DNA of 64,000 nt, taken from contig NZ_JAADJV010000001.1 in assembly GCF_011684115.1 (NCBI RefSeq), positions 1,674,001 through 1,738,000 of the forward strand, given 5' to 3'. Positions 55,971 through 64,000 of this stretch are shown here, piece after piece (positions within the stretch are counted from its first letter, which is position 1; each line of letters begins with the position of its first letter). A program made the translations under genes and the position numbers. The notes beneath the pieces were generated by a model, which made no database searches, was not told where the DNA came from, and saw only the letters and a program-made list of their open reading frames with translations. This DNA comes from Rahnella aceris. GTDB lineage: Bacteria > Pseudomonadota > Gammaproteobacteria > Enterobacterales > Enterobacteriaceae.

Positions 55971-56966
55971 TTAAAGGTCTGATTTTTTGTGGAATCCGTC
56001 GGCCACCACGGTGCTTTCAATATTATTTTTATCCACCGGGATCGGTGTTAATAAATAAGACGGCACGTCTTTTTTGCCATTATTTAATGTGGCATTGGAT
56101 TTCGGGGTTTCCCCTTTGCCTAACTGCACCGCGATTTCGGCAGCGTCATTGGCCAGTTTGGTAATCGGTTTATAAACGGTCATGGTTTGAGTACCGGCTT
56201 CGATACGTTTGATCGCCGCAAGATCGGCATCCTGACCCGAGATCGCCACTTTCCCTGCCAGCCCTTGCGCTGACAGAGCCTGTACTGCACCACCGGCCGT
56301 CGCATCGTTAGACGCCACCACGGCATCAATTTTATTGTTGTTGGCCGTCAGGGCATTTTCCATAATTTTCAGGGCGTTTTCCGGCAACCAGCCATCGGCC
56401 CACTGATCTCCCACAACTTTAATCTTCCCGTCTTTGATCAGCGGGTTCAGCACTTTCATTTGTCCTGCGCGGAACAGCTTGGCGTTGTTATCCACCGGCG
56501 AGCCGCCCATCAGGAAATAATTCCCCTGCGGCACACGCTCAACCAGGCTTTGTGCCTGCAGCTCCCCGACCTTTTCATTGTCGAAAGAGATATAAAAATC
56601 AATGTCCGCGTTGTTAATCATGCGGTCATAGGCCAGCACCTTGATGCCTTCCTGCTTCGCTTCGGCGATCACGTTGCTGAGCACTTCGCCGTTATACGGG
56701 ATGATGACCAGCACATCGACGCCACGGTTGATCATATTTTCAATCTGCGCCATTTGTGTTTCTTCATTGCCGTTTGCGGATTGCACAAAAACATCCGCAC
56801 CCAGCGTTTTGGCTTTAGCCACAAAAATATCACGGTCTTTTTGCCAGCGCTCTAAACGTAAGTCATCAATAGCCATACCAATTTTAATTTCTTTCGCTAA
56901 CCCTGACTGGCTAAAAAGCACTAATGCGGCACAGGCAGAAAGAATTACTTTATTCATTTTCATCAT
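55971..56966 (-). CDS. xylF: D-xylose-binding periplasmic protein XylF
   Basis: XylF (331 aa) captures D-xylose in the periplasm. Start MMKMNKVILSACAALVLFS at 56966 with AAAGG upstream; the frame continues 37 codons but is not conserved. Signal peptide ends GLA-KEIKIG. Conserved AIDDLRLERWQKDRDIF, QSANGNEETQMAQIENMINR, ISFDNEKVGELQAQSL and ASNDATAGGAVQALSAQGL. Length agrees with E. coli (330). Confidence 0.96.
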   Translation of the reverse strand: MMKMNKVILSACAALVLFSQSGLAKEIKIGMAIDDLRLERWQKDRDIFVAKAKTLGADVFVQSANGNEETQMAQIENMINRGVDVLVIIPYNGEVLSNVIAEAKQEGIKVLAYDRMINNADIDFYISFDNEKVGELQAQSLVERVPQGNYFLMGGSPVDNNAKLFRAGQMKVLNPLIKDGKIKVVGDQWADGWLPENALKIMENALTANNNKIDAVVASNDATAGGAVQALSAQGLAGKVAISGQDADLAAIKRIEAGTQTMTVYKPITKLANDAAEIAVQLGKGETPKSNATLNNGKKDVPSYLLTPIPVDKNNIESTVVADGFHKKSDL

Positions 56967-57344
56967 GTCAGACCTTTTATAAGAATAAGTAGAGGCAGAT
57001 ACAGAGAAGTGCGTACAGCAATGACACAAGGATTGTTGTCGCTGGGTAATTAATCGGCAATTGCAGATTTTAATCACTGCATTACGATTTTTTGTTTATT
57101 TTAGGAATTATGATGGGGATCATGGTTTGATTGTAATACGCACAAGCCAGATACTTTTATTATCGAGATATCGTGGAAGACGAATAAAAATGACAAGGAA
57201 AAAGGTTATTTATGCGATCTGCCGCACACTTAATAATTCTATTAAATTGAGTGTGAAATAACGTAATTGTGGGATGTCACGTCAACTCCGAAGATAGAGC
57301 CTCAGCCTCCCAGTCCCGCTGGGCCCGTTTTCAAGGAGTTATCA
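56967..57344. promoter_or_regulatory. divergent xylF / xylA control region
   Basis: 378 AT-rich bases between the two divergent xyl operons. In E. coli this space carries XylR and CRP sites; here I cannot assign exact elements. Near the xylA end is the strong RBS CAAGGAGTT. Confidence 0.6.
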
Positions 57345-58664
57345 ATGCACGCATATTTCGACAAGCTCGACGCAGTTCGCTACGAAGGTGCTAACAGCAC
57401 TAATCCGCTGGCATTCCGTCATTACAACCCTGAAGAAGTGATCCTCGGCAAAACGATGGCTGAGCATCTGCGTTTCGCGGCTTGTTACTGGCACACCTTC
57501 TGCTGGAATGGTAATGACATGTTCGGTGTGGGCGCCTTTGACCGCCCGTGGCAGCATCCCGGTGACGCGCTGGAGCTGGCTAAAAGTAAAGCGGATGTCG
57601 CTTTCGAATTCTTCCAGAAGCTGAACGTGCCTTACTATTGCTTCCATGACGTCGACGTATCGCCGGAAGGGACATCAATTAAAGAATACGTCAATAATTT
57701 TGCCATCATGACTGATGTACTGGCGCAAAAGCAGGAAGCCAGCGGTGTAAAATTGTTGTGGGGTACAGCTAACTGCTTCACCAATCCACGTTACGGCGCA
57801 GGCGCTGCGACCAATCCTAATCCAGAAATTTATACCTGGGCCGCAACGCAGGTTGTGCACGCCATGAATGCCACCAAACAACTGGGGGGAGAAAATTACG
57901 TGCTGTGGGGCGGCCGTGAAGGCTACGAAACCCTGCTCAATACTGATCTTCGTCAGGAACGCGAACAACTGGGTCGCTTCATGCAGATGGTCGTTGAGCA
58001 CAAACACAAAATTGGCTTCCAGGGCACCCTGCTGATCGAACCTAAACCGCAGGAACCGACCAAGCATCAATATGATTATGATGTTGCTTCCGTCTATGGC
58101 TTCCTGAAACAGTTTGGCCTGGAAAAAGAGATCAAAGTGAATATCGAGGCCAACCACGCCACACTGGCGGGTCACTCATTCCACCATGAAATTGCTAACG
58201 CAATTGCTCTGGGTATCTTCGGTTCCGTCGATGCAAACCGTGGCGACCCGCAGTGTGGCTGGGACACCGATCAGTTCCCGAACAGCGTGGAAGAAAATGC
58301 GTTGGTGATGTATGAAATCATCAAAGCGGGCGGTTTCACCACCGGAGGCCTGAACTTTGACTCAAAAGTTCGTCGCCAGAGCACCGATAAATATGACCTG
58401 TTCTACGGCCATATCGGTGGAATGGACACCATGGCGCTGGCGCTGAAAGTGGCAGCCCGTATGATTGAAAGCCGTGAACTGGATAAGCATGTTGCCCAAC
58501 GTTACGCTGGCTGGAACACAGAATTGGGCCAGCAGATCCTGCAAGGCAAAATGTCACTGGAATCCCTGAGCAACTATGCGCAACACAACGCGCTGTCCCC
58601 TCAGCACCAGAGCGGTCAGCAGGAGCGTCTGGAGAATCTGGTTAACCGCTATCTGTTTGGTTAA
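57345..58664 (+). CDS. xylA: xylose isomerase XylA
   Basis: XylA (439 aa) converts D-xylose to D-xylulose with two divalent metals. Start [20 protein letters not shown] with CAAGGAG upstream. [10 protein letters not shown] (catalytic His), [36 protein letters not shown], and the metal-binding [15 protein letters not shown] and [17 protein letters not shown] are all present. Length equals E. coli (440). Confidence 0.97.
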   Translation: MHAYFDKLDAVRYEGANSTNPLAFRHYNPEEVILGKTMAEHLRFAACYWHTFCWNGNDMFGVGAFDRPWQHPGDALELAKSKADVAFEFFQKLNVPYYCFHDVDVSPEGTSIKEYVNNFAIMTDVLAQKQEASGVKLLWGTANCFTNPRYGAGAATNPNPEIYTWAATQVVHAMNATKQLGGENYVLWGGREGYETLLNTDLRQEREQLGRFMQMVVEHKHKIGFQGTLLIEPKPQEPTKHQYDYDVASVYGFLKQFGLEKEIKVNIEANHATLAGHSFHHEIANAIALGIFGSVDANRGDPQCGWDTDQFPNSVEENALVMYEIIKAGGFTTGGLNFDSKVRRQSTDKYDLFYGHIGGMDTMALALKVAARMIESRELDKHVAQRYAGWNTELGQQILQGKMSLESLSNYAQHNALSPQHQSGQQERLENLVNRYLFG

Positions 58665-58681
58665 CCGGCTAAAATAAGTTG

Positions 58682-58716
58682 ACGCCCTGCCCGCTGCGCG
58701 CGGAATTGCAGGGCGT
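58682..58716 (+). promoter_or_regulatory. hairpin between xylA and xylB
   Basis: ACGCCCTGC (58682-58690) pairs with GCAGGGCGT (58708-58716). No T tract. Likely stabilises the xylA message or partly attenuates xylB. Confidence 0.6.
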
Positions 58717-58755
58717 TAATCGTTACAGATTCGGGTTAACAGATAAGGGAAAACT

Positions 58756-60207
58756 ATGTATCTCGGAATAGATCTTGGCACCTCTGGCGTGAAAGCCATT
58801 TTACTCAGCGAAGAAGGTCGGGTGGTCGCCAGCCACAGTGAGGCGTTAACCCTTTCCCGCCCGCATCCGCTGTGGTCTGAACAACTTCCCGCTGACTGGT
58901 GGAAAGCCACGGACAAGGCGGTCACGGCGCTTTCGCATCAGCGTTCACTCAAAGACGTCAAAGCCATCGGTCTGACCGGTCAGATGCATGGCGCGACGGT
59001 AATGGATGCACAACAGAACGTGTTACGTCCGGCCATTTTATGGAACGATGGCCGCAGCTTCAGTCAGTGTCAGCAACTGGAAGCGGAAGTCCCGAATTCC
59101 CGCCAGATCACCGGTAATCTGATGATGCCCGGTTTTACCGCGCCCAAATTACTCTGGTTACGTAAAAACGAGCCGGATCTGTTTGCCAAAATCGACAAAG
59201 TCCTGCTGCCTAAAGATTATCTTCGCTGGCTGATGACCGGCGTGTTCGCCAGCGATATGTCTGATGCCGCTGGCACCCTGTGGCTGGATGTCGCTAAGCG
59301 CGACTGGAATGACGAATTACTGCATGCCACCGGCCTGACACGCCAGCAGATGCCCGCGCTTTTCGAAGGTAATCAGATTACCGGACACCTGTTGCCGGAA
59401 CTCGCCTCACGCTGGAACATGGATTCCGTGCCGGTGATTGCCGGTGGCGGTGATAATGCCGCCGGGGCCGTCGGTGTCGGGTTGTATAAAACCGGACAAG
59501 CGATGCTATCTCTGGGTACGTCCGGCGTGTATTTCGCGGTAAGCGACGGTTTTCTGAGTAATCCGCAACAGGCGGTACATAGCTTCTGCCATGCCCTGCC
59601 TGACACCTGGCATCTGATGTCCGTCATGCTCAGCGCCGCCTCTTGTCTGGACTGGGCTGCAAAACTGACCGGCACCGCATCGGTTGGCGAACTGATCAGT
59701 CTGGCAGAAAAGACCCCGCCTGCAGATTCACCGGTCTGGTTCCTGCCGTATCTCTCCGGCGAACGCACCCCGCATAATAACCCGAATGCCAAAGGTGTAT
59801 TGTTCGGCCTGACCCATCAGCATGGCCCGGCTGATATCGCCCGCGCCGTACTTGAAGGTGTGGGGTTTGCTCTGGCAGACGGAATGGACGTGCTGCACGC
59901 AACCGGTCTGAAACCGCACAGCATCACGCTGATTGGCGGCGGCGCCCGCAGCCCTTACTGGCGGCAAATGCTGGCCGACATCAGCGGTAAAACGCTGGAA
60001 TACCGCACCGGCGGCGATGTCGGCCCGGCGCTCGGTGCTGCACGTTTAGCACAAATCGCCATGAATCCGGGGCAACCGCTGGAGCGGTTCCTGCCGGAAC
60101 TGCCACTTGAGCAAGTGCATCAGCCGGACGCAGAACGGCATACTGCGTATGCAGAGCGGCGTGAAGTGTTCAGGGAGTTATATGTGAGGCTTGAGGGGTT
60201 GATGTAA
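58756..60207 (+). CDS. xylB: xylulokinase XylB
   Basis: XylB (483 aa) phosphorylates D-xylulose with ATP. FGGY-kinase features: MYLGIDLGTSGVKAILLSEE (phosphate 1), GLTGQMHGATVM, DGRSF and SDAAGTLWLDVAKRDWNDE, and AGGGDNAAGAVGVG near residue 231 with catalytic Asp, and LIGGGARSPYWRQMLADISG. 91 bases after xylA. A GC-rich repeat follows. Confidence 0.97.
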   Translation: MYLGIDLGTSGVKAILLSEEGRVVASHSEALTLSRPHPLWSEQLPADWWKATDKAVTALSHQRSLKDVKAIGLTGQMHGATVMDAQQNVLRPAILWNDGRSFSQCQQLEAEVPNSRQITGNLMMPGFTAPKLLWLRKNEPDLFAKIDKVLLPKDYLRWLMTGVFASDMSDAAGTLWLDVAKRDWNDELLHATGLTRQQMPALFEGNQITGHLLPELASRWNMDSVPVIAGGGDNAAGAVGVGLYKTGQAMLSLGTSGVYFAVSDGFLSNPQQAVHSFCHALPDTWHLMSVMLSAASCLDWAAKLTGTASVGELISLAEKTPPADSPVWFLPYLSGERTPHNNPNAKGVLFGLTHQHGPADIARAVLEGVGFALADGMDVLHATGLKPHSITLIGGGARSPYWRQMLADISGKTLEYRTGGDVGPALGAARLAQIAMNPGQPLERFLPELPLEQVHQPDAERHTAYAERREVFRELYVRLEGLM

Positions 60208-60217
60208 TACAAGACTG

Positions 60218-60345
60218 CTCCCTCCCCTGCGAAGGGGAGGGTTGGGGTGGGGTATTAAAGAAAAATCAGACAGTTAAAGTCAGCTTTGACTAAGTGTTAG
60301 CCCCTAAAACCCCCTCCCAGCCTCCCCCTTCGCAGGGGGAGGAGC
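60218..60345. repeat. GC-rich inverted-repeat element (REP/BIME-like), copy 2
   Basis: CTCCCTCCCCTGCGAAGGGG (60218-60237) and CCCCCTTCGCAGGGGGAGGA (60324-60343) flank a 85-base centre. The arms match copy 1 (17079-17187) in reverse complement: TTGGGGTGGGGTA here equals TACCCCACCCCAA there. It fills the space between xylB and lsrG, which converge, and may act as terminator. Confidence 0.85.
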
Positions 60346-60404
60346 CAAAACTAATAATGCTCCGCTATGGTCCTCACTAAAGGTGGAGCAAACCCGTTTT
60401 TACC

Positions 60405-60695
60405 TTACGGATATACCCCTTTAAACACCGTCTTCTTCCTCGGCTCCGACATAATCCCCTCCAGCGCCTCGACGCATTTCAAATAGTGCGGTGTTTTCTT
60501 GTGTGCCAGCACAGCGTCGTTATCCTGATAGGCTTCGTAGATAAAGAAGCGCGTCGGTACCGCCTCGTCCTGCAACACATCAAATCTGAGATTTCCCGGT
60601 TCCTTCACCGCGCCCAAATGGTTAGCGTGAAATACCGCCAGGAACTCATCCACCTTTTCCGGCTGAACATTAATTTCGACCAGTGTCACTTCCAT
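60405..60695 (-). CDS. lsrG: (4S)-4-hydroxy-5-phosphonooxypentane-2,3-dione isomerase LsrG
   Basis: LsrG (96 aa) isomerises phospho-AI-2 in the lsr pathway. ABM-fold sequence [40 protein letters not shown] and [12 protein letters not shown] match E. coli LsrG nearly residue for residue. It is the last gene of the lsr operon and starts 3 bases after lsrF. Confidence 0.96.
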   Translation of the reverse strand: MEVTLVEINVQPEKVDEFLAVFHANHLGAVKEPGNLRFDVLQDEAVPTRFFIYEAYQDNDAVLAHKKTPHYLKCVEALEGIMSEPRKKTVFKGVYP

Positions 60696-60698
60696 GAT

Positions 60699-61574
60699 TC
60701 ACCCCTTTTCACTCAGGAACAGTTCATAAGCATGCGCCACGCTGGCGTTTTCATGCACCACCGCTTTCACCGCTTTCAGCATGGCAACCGGCGATTCGGA
60801 CTGGAAGATGTTGCGCCCCATGTCCACACCGGATGCGCCCTGATCGATGGCTTTGAAGCACATTTCCAGCGCCTCGCGTTCCGGCAATTTTTTGCCGCCA
60901 GCAATCACTATCGGCACCGGACATCCCGCTGCGACGCGTTCGAAACCTTCATCGACATAGTAGGTTTTGATAATGTTCGCGCCCATTTCAGCGGCAATGC
61001 GGGTTGCCAGCGAGAAGTAACGCTGATCCCGCGCCATGTCTTTGCCGACGCCGGTCACCGCCATGGTCGGCATGCCGTAACGCATCCCCTGATCGACCAG
61101 TTGAATAATGTTTTTGATCGACTGATGTTCGTATTCACTGCCGATATACACCTGCGCTGCCATCGCGGCGACATTCAGGCGCAGCGCATCTTCAATCGCC
61201 ACCGCCACCGTTTCGTTAGAGAGTTCAGTCAGGATCGAGTTACCACCGGAAGCCCGCATCACCACCGGTTTGTTCACCGCCGCAGGCACCACGCTGCGCA
61301 GTACGCCACGGGTACACATCAGCACGTCGGTATGCGAAAACAAAGGCGCAATGTTGATGTCGATGCGTTCAAGGCCGGTCGTCGGCCCCTGAAAATAACC
61401 GTGGTCAAACGCCAGCATCACCGTCCGGCCAGACTGCGGATTGAAAATCCGCGCCAGCCGCGACTGCATTCCCCAGTCAAGCTGACCGCTGCCCTTGAGG
61501 AAGAACGCGTGATTATCCTGCGGCGTGCCGATGCCGAAATTTTTGCCGTCTCTGATATCGTCCAGATCTGCCAT
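60699..61574 (-). CDS. lsrF: 3-hydroxy-5-phosphonooxypentane-2,4-dione thiolase LsrF
   Basis: LsrF (291 aa) transfers the acetyl group of the LsrG product to CoA, ending AI-2 breakdown. A class I aldolase-like TIM barrel: [44 protein letters not shown], and the Schiff-base/Lys region [16 protein letters not shown]. coli LsrF is 291. Lies between lsrB and lsrG as usual. Confidence 0.96.
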   Translation of the reverse strand: MADLDDIRDGKNFGIGTPQDNHAFFLKGSGQLDWGMQSRLARIFNPQSGRTVMLAFDHGYFQGPTTGLERIDINIAPLFSHTDVLMCTRGVLRSVVPAAVNKPVVMRASGGNSILTELSNETVAVAIEDALRLNVAAMAAQVYIGSEYEHQSIKNIIQLVDQGMRYGMPTMAVTGVGKDMARDQRYFSLATRIAAEMGANIIKTYYVDEGFERVAAGCPVPIVIAGGKKLPEREALEMCFKAIDQGASGVDMGRNIFQSESPVAMLKAVKAVVHENASVAHAYELFLSEKG

Positions 61575-61593
61575 TTTCTTTTCTCCTTACTGA

Positions 61594-62613
61594 TCAGAAG
61601 TCGTATTTGCCGATGTTGTCTTTGGTGAAGACCACGCGTTCCGGCAGTAAAACGATGCCGTTACCTTTGGCCTCATACTGGTAGCCCTGCACGCTGTTCG
61701 GCACCACTTCCACCGTTCCGACGTCCGGCACATCCAGTTTGTCACCCACGTTAAGCGCGCCTTTTTTCAATAACTGATCGGCGACATAAACCGAAATTTT
61801 GCCCTGGCTGACCACGTCCCACAGACCGAACTGTTTCACCGTGCCGCGTTCGACATACGGGCGCATGACGTTTGGCGTACTGAAACCGACGATGGTCACG
61901 TTGGTACGTTTGAGGTTTTCCGCCGCCTGAGCCGCTGCCGGTAATGCGTTGGCATCAGGCGCAATAATCGCATCCAGATCGCCATAAGATTTCAGGATCC
62001 CTTCGGCGGTTTGCAGGGATTTAGTGGCATCGTTATAACCGTATTGCGTGGTCACGATTTCCCAGCCCGGATGCTCTTTGGCGATTTTGGCTTTCGCCTC
62101 TTTCACCCACTGATTCTGATCCGTCACTGTCGGGCTGGAATAGAAGAACGCCACTTTCGCTTTCTCTTTTTTCACCTGGCTGGAGGTCATCTCAACCAGC
62201 ATCGAACCCAGTTGTTGTGGTGTGCCCTGATTGATGTAAATCGAGCGGCATTCCGGTTTGGTATCGGAATCCCAGGTCAGCACTTTCACGCCGCGTTGCA
62301 TCGCGCGTTTAAGCGCCGGACACAGGCCGTCGGGTGATACCGCCGCCACCACAATCGCGTTGTATCCCTGATTGACGAAGTTGTTGATCATCTGCACCTG
62401 ACCGGAAACGCTCGGCTCGGTCGGACCGTCGTAGGTCACGTCCGCGCCCAGCGCTTTACCGGCGGCCATTGCGCCGTTGCCGCCGCTGGTGAAATAACCG
62501 ACGCCCACCAGTTTTGGGATAAAGGCGATACGTTCAGCCGCCTGTGCGCTCAGACACGCGAGGCTCACGGCACTGGCAATTAACAAGATTTTCATTGTGT
62601 TGGCTTTCATCAT
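61594..62613 (-). CDS. lsrB: autoinducer-2-binding periplasmic protein LsrB
   Basis: LsrB (339 aa) binds AI-2 for the Lsr importer. Signal peptide up to [22 protein letters not shown]-2 site residues known from E. coli are preserved in [52 protein letters not shown] and [16 protein letters not shown]. Start at the first of two adjacent ATG codons; the second (62610) has better spacing to GGGG. Confidence 0.96.
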   Translation of the reverse strand: MMKANTMKILLIASAVSLACLSAQAAERIAFIPKLVGVGYFTSGGNGAMAAGKALGADVTYDGPTEPSVSGQVQMINNFVNQGYNAIVVAAVSPDGLCPALKRAMQRGVKVLTWDSDTKPECRSIYINQGTPQQLGSMLVEMTSSQVKKEKAKVAFFYSSPTVTDQNQWVKEAKAKIAKEHPGWEIVTTQYGYNDATKSLQTAEGILKSYGDLDAIIAPDANALPAAAQAAENLKRTNVTIVGFSTPNVMRPYVERGTVKQFGLWDVVSQGKISVYVADQLLKKGALNVGDKLDVPDVGTVEVVPNSVQGYQYEAKGNGIVLLPERVVFTKDNIGKYDF

Positions 62614-62623
62614 TAACCCCGGC

Positions 62624-63652
62624 TTATTGAGAAGACGTCAAGGAAGGAGAAGGCGCAGACCCGCGCCGGCAATAGCGCTGGAAAACACTGCGGATAAGAC
62701 CACGGTTGAGGCTGGCAGAGCGGCCAATCACCACCAGGATCAGCAGCGCGCCGGACAGCGCACTGGAAACCTGACTGGAGACGCCAACCATCTGCAAACC
62801 CTGCTGGAGATACCCGATCAGCAGTGTCGCCAGCGCTGTGCCGAGAATGGAACCTGAACCGCCGTAGATATTGGCACCGCCCAGCACGACCGCGGTGATA
62901 GCGGGCATCAGCAGCGCATTACCGAGATCAGAACGCGCCGAGCCGAAATACGAAGTCATCAGAATGGCGGCCACGGCCGACGCCAGCCCGGTCATGCCGT
63001 AGAGAGCAAACACCGTGCGGCTGACCGGCAATGCGCCATAACGCGCCACTCGGGCATTCTGACCGATGAGGAAGACGTTGCGACCGGTGCGACTGCGGTG
63101 CATCAGCAGCCAGAAAAACAGTGTCGCCAGCAGGAAGATCACCAGCGGCATGGGCAGGCCCAGCACAATCTGATTGGCAAAGTTGGTGAACGCATCGGGG
63201 AAATTACCGATACCCTCAAAACCCGTCGCGCCCGCCAGCCCGGAAAGCAGTAAGGCGCTGCCGCCGAACAGGTAGAGCGTCCCCAGTGTGATGACCAGCG
63301 GATTCACGCCGGTATAAAGAATCAGCGCCGCATTGAGCAAACCACAGGCCGCGCCCAGTGCCAGCGTAAGCATAATGGCCAGTGCCAGCGGCACACCGGC
63401 CTGACACAGTACACCGAGCGCGATGGCGCACAGTCCGATGGTGGAACCAAAGGAAATGTCGATACCGCCGCTGACAATCACCAGTGTCAGTGGTAACGCC
63501 ACAATCCCGATGGTGATGAAATCACTGGTGCTGAACAGCAGCGTACTGGCGTCCAGCATGCGCGGATTGGCGAAACCGAACAGTAAGATTTCGATGACCA
63601 GCAACGCCAGCAGCGCGATTTCCCAGCCATATTGTTGGAGTTTGTTCATCAC
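62624..63652 (-). CDS. lsrD: autoinducer-2 ABC transporter permease LsrD
   Basis: LsrD (342 aa) is one of two permeases of the AI-2 importer. Hydrophobic helices with ribose-type permease signature [20 protein letters not shown] and [20 protein letters not shown]. Start overlaps lsrC stop by 4 bases (ATGA). Confidence 0.95.
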   Translation of the reverse strand: MMNKLQQYGWEIALLALLVIEILLFGFANPRMLDASTLLFSTSDFITIGIVALPLTLVIVSGGIDISFGSTIGLCAIALGVLCQAGVPLALAIMLTLALGAACGLLNAALILYTGVNPLVITLGTLYLFGGSALLLSGLAGATGFEGIGNFPDAFTNFANQIVLGLPMPLVIFLLATLFFWLLMHRSRTGRNVFLIGQNARVARYGALPVSRTVFALYGMTGLASAVAAILMTSYFGSARSDLGNALLMPAITAVVLGGANIYGGSGSILGTALATLLIGYLQQGLQMVGVSSQVSSALSGALLILVVIGRSASLNRGLIRSVFQRYCRRGSAPSPSLTSSQ

Positions 63653-64000
63653 ACTACCCCGCTCTTTTTGCCGGTACTTAGCCGGCGGCTTGTATTTTTC
63701 GGTTGCTGAGATTTGCGTTCAACGGGTTTCTTCTGAGGCGGTGGCGTGGCCGCCAGAAAGCGTGAATACTTCTGCCGCCGCAAGTTTTTCTCCAGCGCCT
63801 GCCGCAATCTGCCGTCAAATACCAGCACCGCCAGCAGCACCAGCCCGGCGATAAAATCGTTCCACCACGCCGGAAGGCGTAACAGCACCAGCACGCTGTC
63901 AATTTGGGTCAGGAAATACGCGCCGAGCACCGCACCGAGAATGGAGCCGGTGCCGCCGAGCAGGCTGATGCCGCCCAGCACGCAGGCGGCGATGGCTTTC
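63649..64000 (-). CDS. lsrC: autoinducer-2 ABC transporter permease LsrC (C-terminal part)
   Basis: Only the last 116 or so codons lie in the window; the frame continues past base 64000. The visible part [20 protein letters not shown], then [20 protein letters not shown] and [20 protein letters not shown] is nearly identical to E. coli LsrC, followed by a variable basic tail. lsrA and lsrK/lsrR would be expected upstream, outside the window. Confidence 0.95.
   Translation of the reverse strand, partial: KAIAACVLGGISLLGGTGSILGAVLGAYFLTQIDSVLVLLRLPAWWNDFIAGLVLLAVLVFDGRLRQALEKNLRRQKYSRFLAATPPPQKKPVERKSQQPKNTSRRLSTGKKSGVV

Noticed and set aside
57249..57285. CRP-like site TGTGG..TCACG before xylA
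   Set aside because: Half-sites are only 4 bases apart instead of 6, so it does not fit CRP.
60486..61628. 380-codon plus-strand open frame opposite lsrG/lsrF
   Set aside because: His/Arg-rich composition is typical of an antisense shadow of a GC-rich gene; lsrF and lsrG on the other strand are clear.
1..64000. tRNA, rRNA, CRISPR arrays, complete insertion sequences
   Set aside because: None was recognised in either strand; only decayed transposase and integrase pieces at 32.6-33.6 kb.

Overview
The window looks like a chromosome segment of a motile enterobacterium. Gene content and protein sequences (fli cluster, potFGHI, rimK-nfsA-grxA, ybjL-rybB, ybjG-dacC, xyl, lsr) resemble Enterobacterales, and the interspersed repeat in the potF-potG gap resembles one I know from Yersinia and Serratia. 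A Yersiniaceae member such as Rahnella is my best guess. That assignment is inference; no marker gene such as rRNA is present.

Layout. (1) 1-6.0 kb: an accessory strip of small genes: the 3' end of an AraC-type regulator, an orphan OrtT/GhoT-like membrane toxin, a YqaE-like peptide, a DUF4186 protein, several unknown small proteins, a GNAT acetyltransferase, the bestrophin-like YneE, and two tiny membrane peptides that both end in -NDY. (2) 6.4-18.3 kb: flagellar export apparatus and basal body genes, fliE (minus) facing fliFGHIJKLMNOPQR (plus). A terminator-like hairpin and a GC-rich repeat lie between fliP and fliQ. (3) 18.3-30.0 kb: conserved housekeeping block rlmC, ybjO, potIHGF, ybjN, rimK, nfsA, grxA, ybjM, ybjL. 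(4) 30.1-35.3 kb: the sRNA gene rybB followed by an AT-rich, decaying island. It holds a SNIPE-like membrane-anchored DUF4041/GIY-YIG nuclease, a gene preceded by seven GAATT repeats, an ISL3 transposase scrap, a broken tandem-SH3 gene, a broken P2-type integrase, an FRG-domain gene, an ABM-like protein and a Tn5-Ble-like VOC protein. (5) 35.4-45.2 kb: an OmpF/OmpC-family porin, a GNAT, ybjG, dacC, ydgC, a HAD protein lacking its catalytic Asp, and a LysR / M20 peptidase / MFS module. (6) 45.2-60.2 kb: pentose block: yliI, an orphan sugar-binding protein, yicJ-yicI (alpha-xyloside uptake and hydrolysis), xylR, xylFGH (ABC uptake) and divergent xylAB. (7) 60.2-64 kb: the lsr operon end (lsrC partial, lsrD, lsrB, lsrF, lsrG), all on the minus strand, for autoinducer-2 uptake and breakdown.

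How genes work together. FliE/F/G/M/N build the basal body and C ring; FliH/I/J power export; FliO/P/Q/R form the export gate; FliK sets hook length. PotF binds putrescine for PotGHI. XylFGH and YicJ bring in xylose and alpha-xylosides, YicI releases xylose, XylA and XylB feed it to the pentose phosphate pathway, and XylR senses it. LsrB/C/D import AI-2, LsrG and LsrF degrade its phosphorylated form. The island at 30-35 kb is the most unusual part and probably has a phage-defence role.
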